Shown: positions 1 through 5,376 of the stretch, piece by piece
Numbering within the stretch: the first letter of the stretch is position 1
Layout: every line of letters starts with the position of its first letter
Origin: Methylotenera_A sp031373695
GTDB lineage: Bacteria; Pseudomonadota; Gammaproteobacteria; Burkholderiales; Methylophilaceae
DNA length: 5,376 nucleotides
Direction: 5' to 3'
Assembly (NCBI GenBank): GCA_031373695.1
Contig: JANMNC010000147.1
Coordinates: 1 to 5,376 of the forward strand
Translations under genes and position numbers: made by a program
Notes under the pieces: generated by a model
What the model saw: only the letters and a program-made list of their open reading frames with translations
The model's database searches: none
What the model was told of the DNA's origin: nothing

Positions 1-770
1 TTAAATAAGCCGCCCTGCGCGGGTGAAAAATAACCACCTGTTGCTTGTTGTAACTGGTAAATGGCTTGTGAAAAGCTAGCATAATCGGCTTCAACCACTG
101 CAGGCAAAGCTTGCATTAGCATAATATGGCTTAATTTTTGAGCAGTTTCTAGCGCAACTTTAGGCAATGCATCAAATGCTTTTATTTCTTGTTCACCATG
201 CACGCCTTGCTCAGCCGAATCATTAATTAACAATATGCGCCAATTTTCAGGAAAATTATGCCGCGCAATAATCGGTGGCAGCGTATTCTTACTACCCTGT
301 CCGCCATCCATTACCAAACCACCATGCTCAAATGTACCAATACCAATTCCAGAGCGCTTACCGCGGTTGGTCACCATTGCTATTTGCGCCAGGCTTAAGT
401 TCAATTCAAATAACTCGTTCAATCCCATTCCTACAGCTAAAGCTAGCTGGGTGCCAGAGCCTAAGCCCGAGTGTTCTGGTATTGCCTTGTGCAGCTTAAT
501 TACAAATTGTTGTTCTATTTTTAAAGCATTAACCAAACTACTAACAACTTTGTCCAATCGCTGATTATTTTCCAGTGTAATTAATGGTTTTTCATCAGAG
601 TTAATAGCCGTTATTTCTATTTGTGTACTCGGCGCGTCTATTGCCAAACCCAAACTACCAAACATACGCCCTAAATCGCCATTTAAATCGAAAAACCCCA
701 TATGCAAACGCGCGGCGGTGGTAACGATAACTTTTTGTGCTGAAGATTTTTTTAAAGTTTGTGTTTTCAT
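1..770 (-). CDS. mptG: beta-ribofuranosylaminobenzene 5'-phosphate synthase (partial, 3' end outside window)
   Basis: Enzyme of tetrahydromethanopterin biosynthesis: it condenses 4-aminobenzoate (or its 4-hydroxybenzoate analogue) with PRPP, releasing CO2 and pyrophosphate. It is cytosolic and a member of the GHMP-kinase superfamily. Seen: 256 codons without a stop, from the ATG at 768-770 to the left edge. Near the N-terminus is AARLHMGFFDLNG (residues 19-31). The GHMP glycine-rich loop PEHSGLGSGTQ spans residues 98-108. A family-typical block RGKRSGIGIGTFEHGG covers 136-151, followed by MDGG. The family is usually a little over 300 residues, so a C-terminal part is missing. The start is secure because a TAA codon lies in frame immediately upstream; no convincing Shine-Dalgarno sequence precedes it. 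It is divergent from ppsA. In a bacterium this gene points to the H4MPT-linked formaldehyde oxidation route of methylotrophs. An unrelated GHMP kinase is unlikely given the combination of motifs; the symbol is the archaeal one. Confidence 0.88.
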   Translation of the reverse strand, partial: MKTQTLKKSSAQKVIVTTAARLHMGFFDLNGDLGRMFGSLGLAIDAPSTQIEITAINSDEKPLITLENNQRLDKVVSSLVNALKIEQQFVIKLHKAIPEHSGLGSGTQLALAVGMGLNELFELNLSLAQIAMVTNRGKRSGIGIGTFEHGGLVMDGGQGSKNTLPPIIARHNFPENWRILLINDSAEQGVHGEQEIKAFDALPKVALETAQKLSHIMLMQALPAVVEADYASFSQAIYQLQQATGGYFSPAQGGLF

Positions 771-772
771 TT

Positions 773-807
773 AACTATTTACTTACAACTATTTACCTAC
801 AACTATT
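773..807. repeat. 14-bp tandem repeat, about 2.5 copies
   Basis: Copies are AACTATTTACTTAC (773-786), AACTATTTACCTAC (787-800, one mismatch) and a partial AACTATT (801-807). The array ends three bases upstream of the mptG start codon. Read on the minus strand (the mptG sense strand), each full unit contains stop codons in all three frames, so it cannot encode a leader peptide. It could be an operator array, an mRNA leader element, or simply a slippage-derived minisatellite. Confidence 0.8.
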
Positions 808-971
808 CAATAGATTTTTTACTATTTTAGCCTAAACCATCGCAACATTATTCATTAACCTAAATGAGCTAGCATTCTCGCGTGACAATAGCAGCCTAAT
901 TTGGCACAATAGTGCAACAAACCAAGTCTGTATTAATAAATCTTTCATTATAAAAATATGTTTGCACAATT

Positions 972-977
972 AAGGGA
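972..977 (+). promoter_or_regulatory. ribosome binding site of ppsA
   Basis: The purine run AAGGGA sits 5 nt upstream of the ATG at 983. It is a reasonable, slightly off-consensus Shine-Dalgarno sequence and supports the chosen ppsA start, which also matches the usual N-terminus of the family. Confidence 0.7.
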
Positions 978-982
978 TCAGT

Positions 983-3352
983 ATGTCAGTTCACGCAATT
1001 CCATTCGAACAACTTCGTAATACCGATGTAGGCTCTGTTGGGGGCAAAAATGCTTCGCTAGGCGAAATGATTTCTCAACTAACTGCTAAAGGTGTGCGCG
1101 TACCTACTGGCTTTGCAACTACTGCAGATGCTTATCGCGAATTTTTAGCACAGGATGGTCTAGACAACAAGATTAATGCAGCGCTTGACGCCTTAAATGT
1201 AGATGACACGCAAGCACTTGCTAAATGTGGCACGCAAATTCGCGCTTGGATTATGGATGCGCCGTTTCCTGCTGCTTTAAACGCCGCCATTGCAGAAAAT
1301 TATGCGCGATTAACTGATAGCTCGGCCGCTGGTACCACCTTTGCCGTGCGCTCGTCTGCCACTGCAGAAGACTTGCCCGATGCTTCTTTTGCGGGTCAAC
1401 AAGAGAGTTTTTTAAATATTCATGGCTTAGATAATATTACGCATGCCATTAAAGAAGTATTTGCCTCGCTATATAACGACCGTGCTATTTCATACCGCGT
1501 ACATAAAGGCTTTGTGCACGCTGATGTAGCATTATCAGCTGGTGTGCAGCAAATGGTACGCAGCGATATTGGTTGTGCAGGTGTGATGTTTACCATTGAT
1601 ACTGAATCTGGCTTTAAGGATGTTGTGTTTATTACATCAAGCTATGGTCTTGGTGAAACCGTGGTACAAGGTGCCGTCAACCCAGATGAATTTTATGTAC
1701 ACAAACCAACTTTAGCACTTGGTAAACCATCTATTGTGCGTCGTAACATGGGTTCTAAACTCATCAAAATGGTTTTCTCAGATGCCACCCAAGCTGGCAA
1801 AAGCACCAACACTGTAGATGTAGACCCAGTGCAATCAGACGTTTACTCACTAAGCGATGCCGATATTTTAGAATTAGCCACTTACGCCATGACTATTGAA
1901 ACGCATTATGGCTGCCCAATGGATATTGAGTGGGGCAAAAATGGCTTAGATAACAAATTATATATTTTGCAAGCGCGTCCTGAGACAGTAAAATCTCAAG
2001 AAGCTGCAAACAATGTTACGCAGACTTATAAGTTACAAAAACATTCTGCCTTACCTCTAGTCGTGGGCCGCGCAGTAACACAAAAAGTGGGTGTTGGCCC
2101 TGTTAGAATCGTGTTAGACCCAGCGCAAATGCACGAAGTGCAACCAGGCGATGTATTAGTGGCCGATATGACAGATCCTAACTGGGAGCCTGTCATGAAA
2201 CGCGCTGCAGCGCTGGTCACTAATCGTGGTGGCCGCACTTGCCACGCAGCGATTATTGCTCGTGAGCTTGGCATACCTGCCATTGTAGGCTCTGTTAACG
2301 CTACTGATTTATTGCGTGAAGGTGAAATTGTCACCGTTTCATGTGCAGAAGGCGAAACTGGCTTTGTGTATCACGGTGCGCTTGATTTTGAAATAAATAC
2401 GCAAACAAATAATGCGCTATCTAAACCGCCATGCAAAATAATGATGAACGTCGGCAATCCTGATATGGCGTTTAGCTTTGCTCAAATTCCTAACGACGGT
2501 GTAGGTTTGGCGCGTTTGGAGTTTGTGATTAACAATATGGTTGGCATTCACCCTAAAGCTATTTTAAATGTTGATGCCATGCCTGCTGCCATAAAAGCAG
2601 TGATTAAAAGCCGCGCACGCGGTTATGCGTCACCTAAACAATTTTATATTGATAAAGTAGCCGAAGGTGTAGCTACCATTGCCGCTGCGTTTTATCCAAA
2701 ACCAGTGATTGTACGTACCTCTGATTTCAAATCAAATGAGTACAAAAAATTGGTCGGTGGTGATATTTATGAGCCCGACGAAGAAAATCCGATGATTGGC
2801 TTTCGTGGTGCAGCACGTTACATGGCAGAAGATTTTAAAGAGTGTTTTGCAATGGAATGCTTAGCCATGAAAAAAGTACGTGAAGAAATGGGCTTAACAA
2901 ACGTCGAGTTAATGTTGCCATTTGTGCGCACATTAGACGAAGCGAAAGCAGTCACCGAAATTATGGCAGCCAATGGTTTAAAACGCGGCGAAAATGGCTT
3001 GCGCTTAATTATGATGTGCGAAATTCCATCTAATGCATTATTGGCCGAGCAATTTTTAGAATATTTTGATGGCTTCTCAATTGGCTCTAACGATCTTACC
3101 CAGCTTACATTGGGCATGGATAGAGACTCTGGCATATTGGCAGATGGTTTTGATGAGCGTAACGATGCGGTAAAAGTATTGCTAGAGATGACTATTAGCA
3201 CCTGCAATCGCTTAGGTAAATATGTAGGCATCTGTGGCCAAGGCCCATCAGATCATCCAGACTTTGCTGAATGGTTGGTAGCACAAGGCATACAATCAAT
3301 ATCGTTGAACCCCGATACTGTAGTGGCTACTTGGCAACGTTTAACTAAATAA
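983..3352 (+). CDS. ppsA: phosphoenolpyruvate synthase (pyruvate, water dikinase)
   Basis: Catalyses pyruvate + ATP + H2O to PEP + AMP + phosphate, the gluconeogenic step from C3 compounds; cytosolic. At 789 residues it matches the usual length (E. coli enzyme about 792). Domains in order: an N-terminal ATP-grasp-like nucleotide domain with GSVGGKNASLGEM (17-29), AVRSSATAEDLPDASFAGQQ (121-140) and LYILQARPET (326-335); a swivelling phosphohistidine domain with NRGGRTCHAAIIARELG, in which His421 is the phosphorylated residue; and a C-terminal PEP/pyruvate TIM barrel with LMLPFVRT (643-650), MCEIPSNALL (678-687), GSNDLTQLTLGMDRDSG (from 701) and GICGQGP carrying Cys751, the presumed acid/base. 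Thr419 is present at the site modified by the PSRP regulator. His421, Thr419 and Cys751 have the same numbering as in the E. coli enzyme. No frameshift or missing key residue was seen. It is followed after 23 bp by ppsR, probably in one transcript. Confidence 0.97.
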   Translation: MSVHAIPFEQLRNTDVGSVGGKNASLGEMISQLTAKGVRVPTGFATTADAYREFLAQDGLDNKINAALDALNVDDTQALAKCGTQIRAWIMDAPFPAALNAAIAENYARLTDSSAAGTTFAVRSSATAEDLPDASFAGQQESFLNIHGLDNITHAIKEVFASLYNDRAISYRVHKGFVHADVALSAGVQQMVRSDIGCAGVMFTIDTESGFKDVVFITSSYGLGETVVQGAVNPDEFYVHKPTLALGKPSIVRRNMGSKLIKMVFSDATQAGKSTNTVDVDPVQSDVYSLSDADILELATYAMTIETHYGCPMDIEWGKNGLDNKLYILQARPETVKSQEAANNVTQTYKLQKHSALPLVVGRAVTQKVGVGPVRIVLDPAQMHEVQPGDVLVADMTDPNWEPVMKRAAALVTNRGGRTCHAAIIARELGIPAIVGSVNATDLLREGEIVTVSCAEGETGFVYHGALDFEINTQTNNALSKPPCKIMMNVGNPDMAFSFAQIPNDGVGLARLEFVINNMVGIHPKAILNVDAMPAAIKAVIKSRARGYASPKQFYIDKVAEGVATIAAAFYPKPVIVRTSDFKSNEYKKLVGGDIYEPDEENPMIGFRGAARYMAEDFKECFAMECLAMKKVREEMGLTNVELMLPFVRTLDEAKAVTEIMAANGLKRGENGLRLIMMCEIPSNALLAEQFLEYFDGFSIGSNDLTQLTLGMDRDSGILADGFDERNDAVKVLLEMTISTCNRLGKYVGICGQGPSDHPDFAEWLVAQGIQSISLNPDTVVATWQRLTK

Positions 3353-3375
3353 TAAATACTGAAAAATAAATAATC

Positions 3376-4188
3376 GTGCAAATTCAACGTACCGTATTTT
3401 TTATATCGGACGGCACTGGCATTACTGCTGGTGCCCTTGGGCAATTGTTAGCACATTTTCCGCAAACACATTTTGCGCAAGTTAGGCTGCCTTTTACTGA
3501 CTCTGTTACCAAAATTGAAGATGCGCAACAGCGCATACTCATTGCTAAAGCAGGTGATGGCATGCGGCCAGTGGTCATTATGTCTCTTGGCAATATTGAA
3601 CATCGTGTTTTATTGAAAGAAGCCGATGCTTATTATATTGATTTATTTAATAACTTTATTGACCCACTTGGCTTAGAGCTTGCGCAAGAACCGCTTACAG
3701 GCAAAGGTATTGCGCACGGGGTAATGGGTGCAAATTACCATGAGCGTATGGAGGCAATTAACTTTACGCTTGGCCACGATGACGGCATGACTAATTCTGG
3801 TTTAGAAGAAGCGCAAGTTATTTTAATTGGTGTATCACGTTGCGGAAAAACACCTACCAGCATTTACTTGGCCATGCAATTTGGTGTAAAAGCAGCCAAT
3901 TATCCTTTAATTCCAGAAGACTTTGAGCGTGGCACTCTGCCAGAAGTGTTATATAAGCACGTAGATAAAATATTCGGCTTAACTATTAAAGCAGAACGTC
4001 TGCATTCTGTGCGTAGCGAGCGCAGGCCAGATAGTTTTTACGCCTCGATTGAAAACTGCCGTAAAGAAATTGACACTGCAGAAAACTTAATGCGTAAAAA
4101 TAATATTACTTGGGCAGACTCTACTAGCCGCTCTATTGAAGAGTTATCGGCAATAATTTTGCAAAAAATACGATTACCCGCAAAATAA
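3376..4188 (+). CDS. ppsR: PEP synthase regulatory protein (PSRP; bifunctional kinase / phosphotransferase, DUF299)
   Basis: Controls PEP synthase by ADP-dependent phosphorylation of the active-site threonine (Thr419 of the PpsA encoded here) and reverses this by phosphate-dependent dephosphorylation that releases pyrophosphate. At 270 residues it has the normal length. The N-terminus RTVFFISDGTGITAGALGQ is typical of the family. The nucleotide-binding P-loop GVSRCGKT (152-159) is followed by PTSIYLAMQFGVKAANYPLI, also characteristic. The C-terminal part has SVRSERRP and the conserved-looking WADSTSRSIEE. The GTG start at 3376 is the only in-frame initiation codon between an upstream in-frame TAA (3367-3369) and the conserved N-terminus. 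No clear Shine-Dalgarno sequence precedes it, so translation may be weak or coupled to ppsA, whose stop is 23 bp upstream. A strong terminator follows. The neighbouring target enzyme makes PpsA, rather than PPDK, the likely substrate. Confidence 0.95.
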   Translation: MQIQRTVFFISDGTGITAGALGQLLAHFPQTHFAQVRLPFTDSVTKIEDAQQRILIAKAGDGMRPVVIMSLGNIEHRVLLKEADAYYIDLFNNFIDPLGLELAQEPLTGKGIAHGVMGANYHERMEAINFTLGHDDGMTNSGLEEAQVILIGVSRCGKTPTSIYLAMQFGVKAANYPLIPEDFERGTLPEVLYKHVDKIFGLTIKAERLHSVRSERRPDSFYASIENCRKEIDTAENLMRKNNITWADSTSRSIEELSAIILQKIRLPAK

Positions 4189-4190
4189 TT

Positions 4191-4217
4191 AAACAAACAA
4201 AACAACAAAACAACAAA
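4191..4217. repeat. A/C-only low-complexity tract
   Basis: Twenty-seven consecutive positions contain only A and C on the plus strand, built of AAAC and AAC units. It runs from just after the ppsR stop into the left arm of the terminator hairpin. Read on the minus strand it is T-rich with scattered G, so it may act as an imperfect U-tract for transcripts coming from the peroxidase gene. Confidence 0.7.
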
Positions 4218-4240
4218 GGCGCTCAACGAGCGCCTTTTTT
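4215..4240 (+). terminator. intrinsic terminator after ppsR, possibly bidirectional
   Basis: The arms AAAGGCGCTC (4215-4224) and GAGCGCCTTT (4228-4237) form a perfect 10-bp stem with loop AAC, GC-rich in its upper part, and a six-T run (4235-4240) follows. It lies 27 nt after the ppsR stop and 20 nt beyond the stop of the convergent peroxidase gene. In the plus direction it is a textbook Rho-independent terminator. In the minus direction the same stem is followed by a T-rich but G-interrupted tract, so termination there is plausible but less efficient. Confidence 0.93.
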
Positions 4241-4256
4241 GTATTCGTAACCCGTA

Positions 4257-4802
4257 TTATTTTAAATAAGGTTTTATTTTACTAGTAATATCAGATGAGT
4301 CAGGTTGCACTGTACTCTCAAAAGCCAAAACTTCTTTACCACCTGGCGTAATCACATATTTGTAAAAATTCCACATGGGTGCTTGGCCAGATTTTGCCAC
4401 TAATTGCTTGTAAAATGGGTTAGCATTAGGGCCAGTAACCGAGCTTTTAGCCGCCATTGGGAAATTAACACCATAGGTCATCTTACAAAAATCGCCAATT
4501 TCTTTGTTGTTTCCTGGGTCTTGTCTAAAATCGTTTGATGGAAACCCAATCACCAGTAGGCCTTGATTTTTGTGTTTTTTGTACAACCCCTCTAGCGCTT
4601 CAAACTGCGGTGTAAATCCACATTTGCTGGCTGTATTCACCACCAATATTGGTTTATCTTGATAATCACACAAATTGATTTTTTCGCCATGCAGCGTTGT
4701 AAATTGGTGATTATATAGTTCTGGGCAAGTGGCAGCATTTACCATTGCACTAGAACCTAAGGCCAAAATACCAAACGCTATGCTCAATAAGTTTTTGTTC
4801 AT
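4257..4802 (-). CDS. glutathione peroxidase-family thiol peroxidase, exported
   Basis: Reduces hydrogen peroxide or organic hydroperoxides with a thiol donor. The protein has 181 residues: a Sec-type signal peptide (residues 1-23, cleavage likely after VNA) and a thioredoxin-fold GPx domain of normal bacterial size. It is therefore predicted to be periplasmic. The peroxidatic Cys61 lies in NTASKCGFTPQFEAL. The second motif, usually FPCNQF, reads FPSNDF (87-92), with Ser89 and Asp91 in place of Cys and the active-site Gln. The third motif is MWNFYKYVI, with Trp144 and Asn145. Cys106 in FCKMTYGVNFP is positioned like the resolving cysteine of thioredoxin-dependent two-cysteine GPx proteins, which suggests thioredoxin-like rather than glutathione reduction. 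AAGGA lies 8 nt upstream of the ATG and supports the start. It lies 76 bp downstream of chrA on the same strand and converges on ppsR. The variant loop occurs, as far as I recall, in other proteobacterial GPx homologues, so the gene is probably active. Confidence 0.9.
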   Translation of the reverse strand: MNKNLLSIAFGILALGSSAMVNAATCPELYNHQFTTLHGEKINLCDYQDKPILVVNTASKCGFTPQFEALEGLYKKHKNQGLLVIGFPSNDFRQDPGNNKEIGDFCKMTYGVNFPMAAKSSVTGPNANPFYKQLVAKSGQAPMWNFYKYVITPGGKEVLAFESTVQPDSSDITSKIKPYLK

Positions 4803-4810
4803 TAGTCATA

Positions 4811-4815
4811 TCCTT
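4811..4815 (-). promoter_or_regulatory. ribosome binding site of the peroxidase gene
   Basis: AAGGA on the minus strand, 8 nt before the ATG at 4802. It settles the start against another ATG at 4807-4809, which is in a different frame and too close to this site. Confidence 0.75.
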
Positions 4816-4819
4816 AATG

Positions 4820-4837
4820 GTTAATTTTTTCATTAAC
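4820..4837. repeat. short inverted repeat upstream of the peroxidase gene
   Basis: GTTAAT (4820-4825) and ATTAAC (4832-4837) are perfect 6-bp inverted arms separated by TTTTTC. The element sits in the 76-bp spacer between chrA and the peroxidase gene, just upstream of the ribosome binding site. It could be an operator half-site pair, but in DNA this AT-rich a 6-bp match can arise by chance. The spacer shows no GC-rich terminator hairpin for chrA and no convincing promoter pair. Confidence 0.35.
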
Positions 4838-4878
4838 TTAAGATTCAAATAAAGTTTATTCGTTCTATTAATTTTTGC

Positions 4879-5376
4879 CTAAACCAACAAATGATGCACT
4901 AAACCTAACGTTGCAAAAATACCAATTAATTTAATAATGCTAAGTTTAAATTTAAATAAAGCAATACCGGCCAACAAGGTCGTTATAACTGCAAACCAAT
5001 CTACAGTTGTGGCTAAGCTATTAAACCCATTTGGCCAAAAAATATGCATCGCAAAAAATATGGCTAAACTAGCGATTACACCCACCACTGCCGCTGTAAT
5101 AGCGGTTAATGGTGCCGATAGTTTTAAATTGTTTTGTGAGGATTCAATAAATGGCGCACCTACAAATATAAAAATAAATGATGGCAAAAAGGTAAAGAAA
5201 GTGACTACACATGCAGCCAAAACAGCAGACAACAACAGGCTACCTTCGCCCATAAAAGGTTGCCCCCATCCACCAACAAAACCTACAAAAGTTACCACCA
5301 TGATTAATGGCCCAGGTGTAGTTTCGCCAAGTGCTAATCCATCCATCATTTGTGTTGCCGTTAACCAATGGTAATG
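4879..5376 (-). CDS. chrA: chromate transporter ChrA (partial, N-terminal part outside window)
   Basis: Inner-membrane CHR-family protein that exports chromate from the cytoplasm. The open frame runs from the right edge to a TAG at 4879-4881, 165 codons, with no start visible; the Met-Met at 5344-5349 is internal, because the frame and family similarity continue upstream of it (HYHWLTATQ). The recognisable motif QMMDGLALGETTPGPLIMVV (visible residues 9-28) contains the Pro-Gly-Pro core seen in CHR domains. It is followed by FTFLPSFIFIFVGAPFIE and a block LTAITAAVVGVIASLAIFF, both family-typical. About five hydrophobic segments are visible, consistent with the C-terminal half of a full-length protein of roughly 400 residues. 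The C-terminus FATLGLVHHLLV looks natural. The peroxidase gene follows 76 bp downstream on the same strand. Alternative substrates cannot be ruled out, since many CHR proteins are assigned by homology only. Confidence 0.88.
   Translation of the reverse strand, partial: HYHWLTATQMMDGLALGETTPGPLIMVVTFVGFVGGWGQPFMGEGSLLLSAVLAACVVTFFTFLPSFIFIFVGAPFIESSQNNLKLSAPLTAITAAVVGVIASLAIFFAMHIFWPNGFNSLATTVDWFAVITTLLAGIALFKFKLSIIKLIGIFATLGLVHHLLV

Larger units (their letters stand above)
771..982. other. divergent intergenic region between mptG and ppsA
   Basis: This 212-bp AT-rich spacer must hold the promoters of both flanking genes. On the minus strand the best -10-like hexamer is TAAAAT (complement of 824-829), with no good -35 at 16-18 bp; if used, the 14-bp tandem repeats fall in the mptG leader. 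On the plus strand TATAAA (949-954) is the best -10-like hexamer before ppsA, again with a poor -35, which would give a leader of about 22 nt. TTGGCACAAT (901-910) and TTTGCACAAT (961-970) are near-identical direct repeats. No ORF, tRNA or terminator-like hairpin was seen here. Promoter assignments are guesses from hexamer matches only. Confidence 0.5.

Noticed and set aside
235..564. Plus-strand open frame of 109 codons opposite mptG
   Set aside because: Antisense to a clear GHMP-family coding frame, rich in Pro/Ser/Cys with no motif or ribosome binding site; best explained as a shadow of the real gene.
901..916. Sigma-54-like promoter TGGCAC...TGC upstream of ppsA
   Set aside because: The GG-to-GC spacing is one base too short for the strict -24/-12 arrangement and the TT of the -12 element is incomplete.
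2026..2334. Minus-strand open frames inside ppsA (also 2818-3231)
   Set aside because: Both lie opposite highly conserved ppsA catalytic segments and have no family resemblance of their own.
3253..3444. Minus-strand small frame spanning the ppsA-ppsR junction
   Set aside because: It overlaps the conserved ends of two real genes, and no ribosome binding site or recognisable product supports it.
4038..4226. Minus-strand small frame over the ppsR end and the terminator
   Set aside because: Its start region would be encoded by the terminator hairpin and A/C tract, and the rest is antisense to the conserved C-terminus of ppsR.
4937..5374. 145-codon plus-strand open frame opposite chrA
   Set aside because: It lies entirely antisense to a well-supported membrane protein; its sequence is low-complexity Ala/Lys/Thr-rich, as expected from the reverse complement of a hydrophobic gene, and it has no recognisable motif.
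1..5376. Mobile element, CRISPR array, tRNA/rRNA gene or defence system
   Set aside because: No long terminal inverted repeats, transposase, regularly spaced repeats or tRNA-like folds were seen; gene packing is tight and all five coding frames belong to known families.

Overview
The window looks like an ordinary chromosomal segment of a low-GC, Gram-negative methylotroph. The best guess is a betaproteobacterium of the Methylophilaceae (Methylotenera-like). This is an inference from three things: a gene for tetrahydromethanopterin (H4MPT) biosynthesis, which among bacteria is found mostly in C1-oxidising methylotrophs; a proteobacterial-type PEP synthase with its PSRP regulator; and AT-rich coding and intergenic DNA. 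A gammaproteobacterial methanotroph cannot be excluded from the sequence alone.

Layout, left to right. (1) Positions 1-770, minus strand: the N-terminal 256 residues of beta-ribofuranosylaminobenzene 5'-phosphate synthase, running off the left edge. (2) Positions 771-982: a divergent, AT-rich intergenic region with a 14-bp tandem repeat on the left and TTGCAC-type repeats on the right. (3) Positions 983-3352, plus strand: a complete phosphoenolpyruvate synthase (ppsA). (4) Positions 3376-4188, plus strand: its bifunctional kinase/pyrophosphorylase regulator (ppsR), 23 bp downstream and probably co-transcribed. (5) Positions 4215-4240: a strong intrinsic terminator between convergent genes. 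(6) Positions 4257-4802, minus strand: an exported glutathione-peroxidase-family thiol peroxidase. (7) Positions 4879-5376, minus strand: the C-terminal part of a ChrA-type chromate transporter, whose start lies beyond the right edge.

How the genes fit together. PpsA converts pyruvate to PEP for gluconeogenesis. PpsR switches it off and on by phosphorylating and dephosphorylating a threonine two residues before the catalytic histidine; target and regulator are both intact here and sit side by side. The divergent H4MPT-cofactor gene serves formaldehyde oxidation, so the left two thirds of the window is central C1/C3 carbon metabolism. The right third pairs an envelope peroxidase with a chromate efflux protein, a plausible stress pair, though a 76-bp gap leaves co-transcription open.

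No mobile element, CRISPR array, tRNA, rRNA or obvious novel system was found. The points worth a second look are small: the tandem repeat in the inferred leader of the H4MPT gene, the repeated TTGCAC motif before ppsA, the tandem ppsA-ppsR order with a GTG start and no clear ribosome binding site, and the variant active-site loop of the peroxidase.
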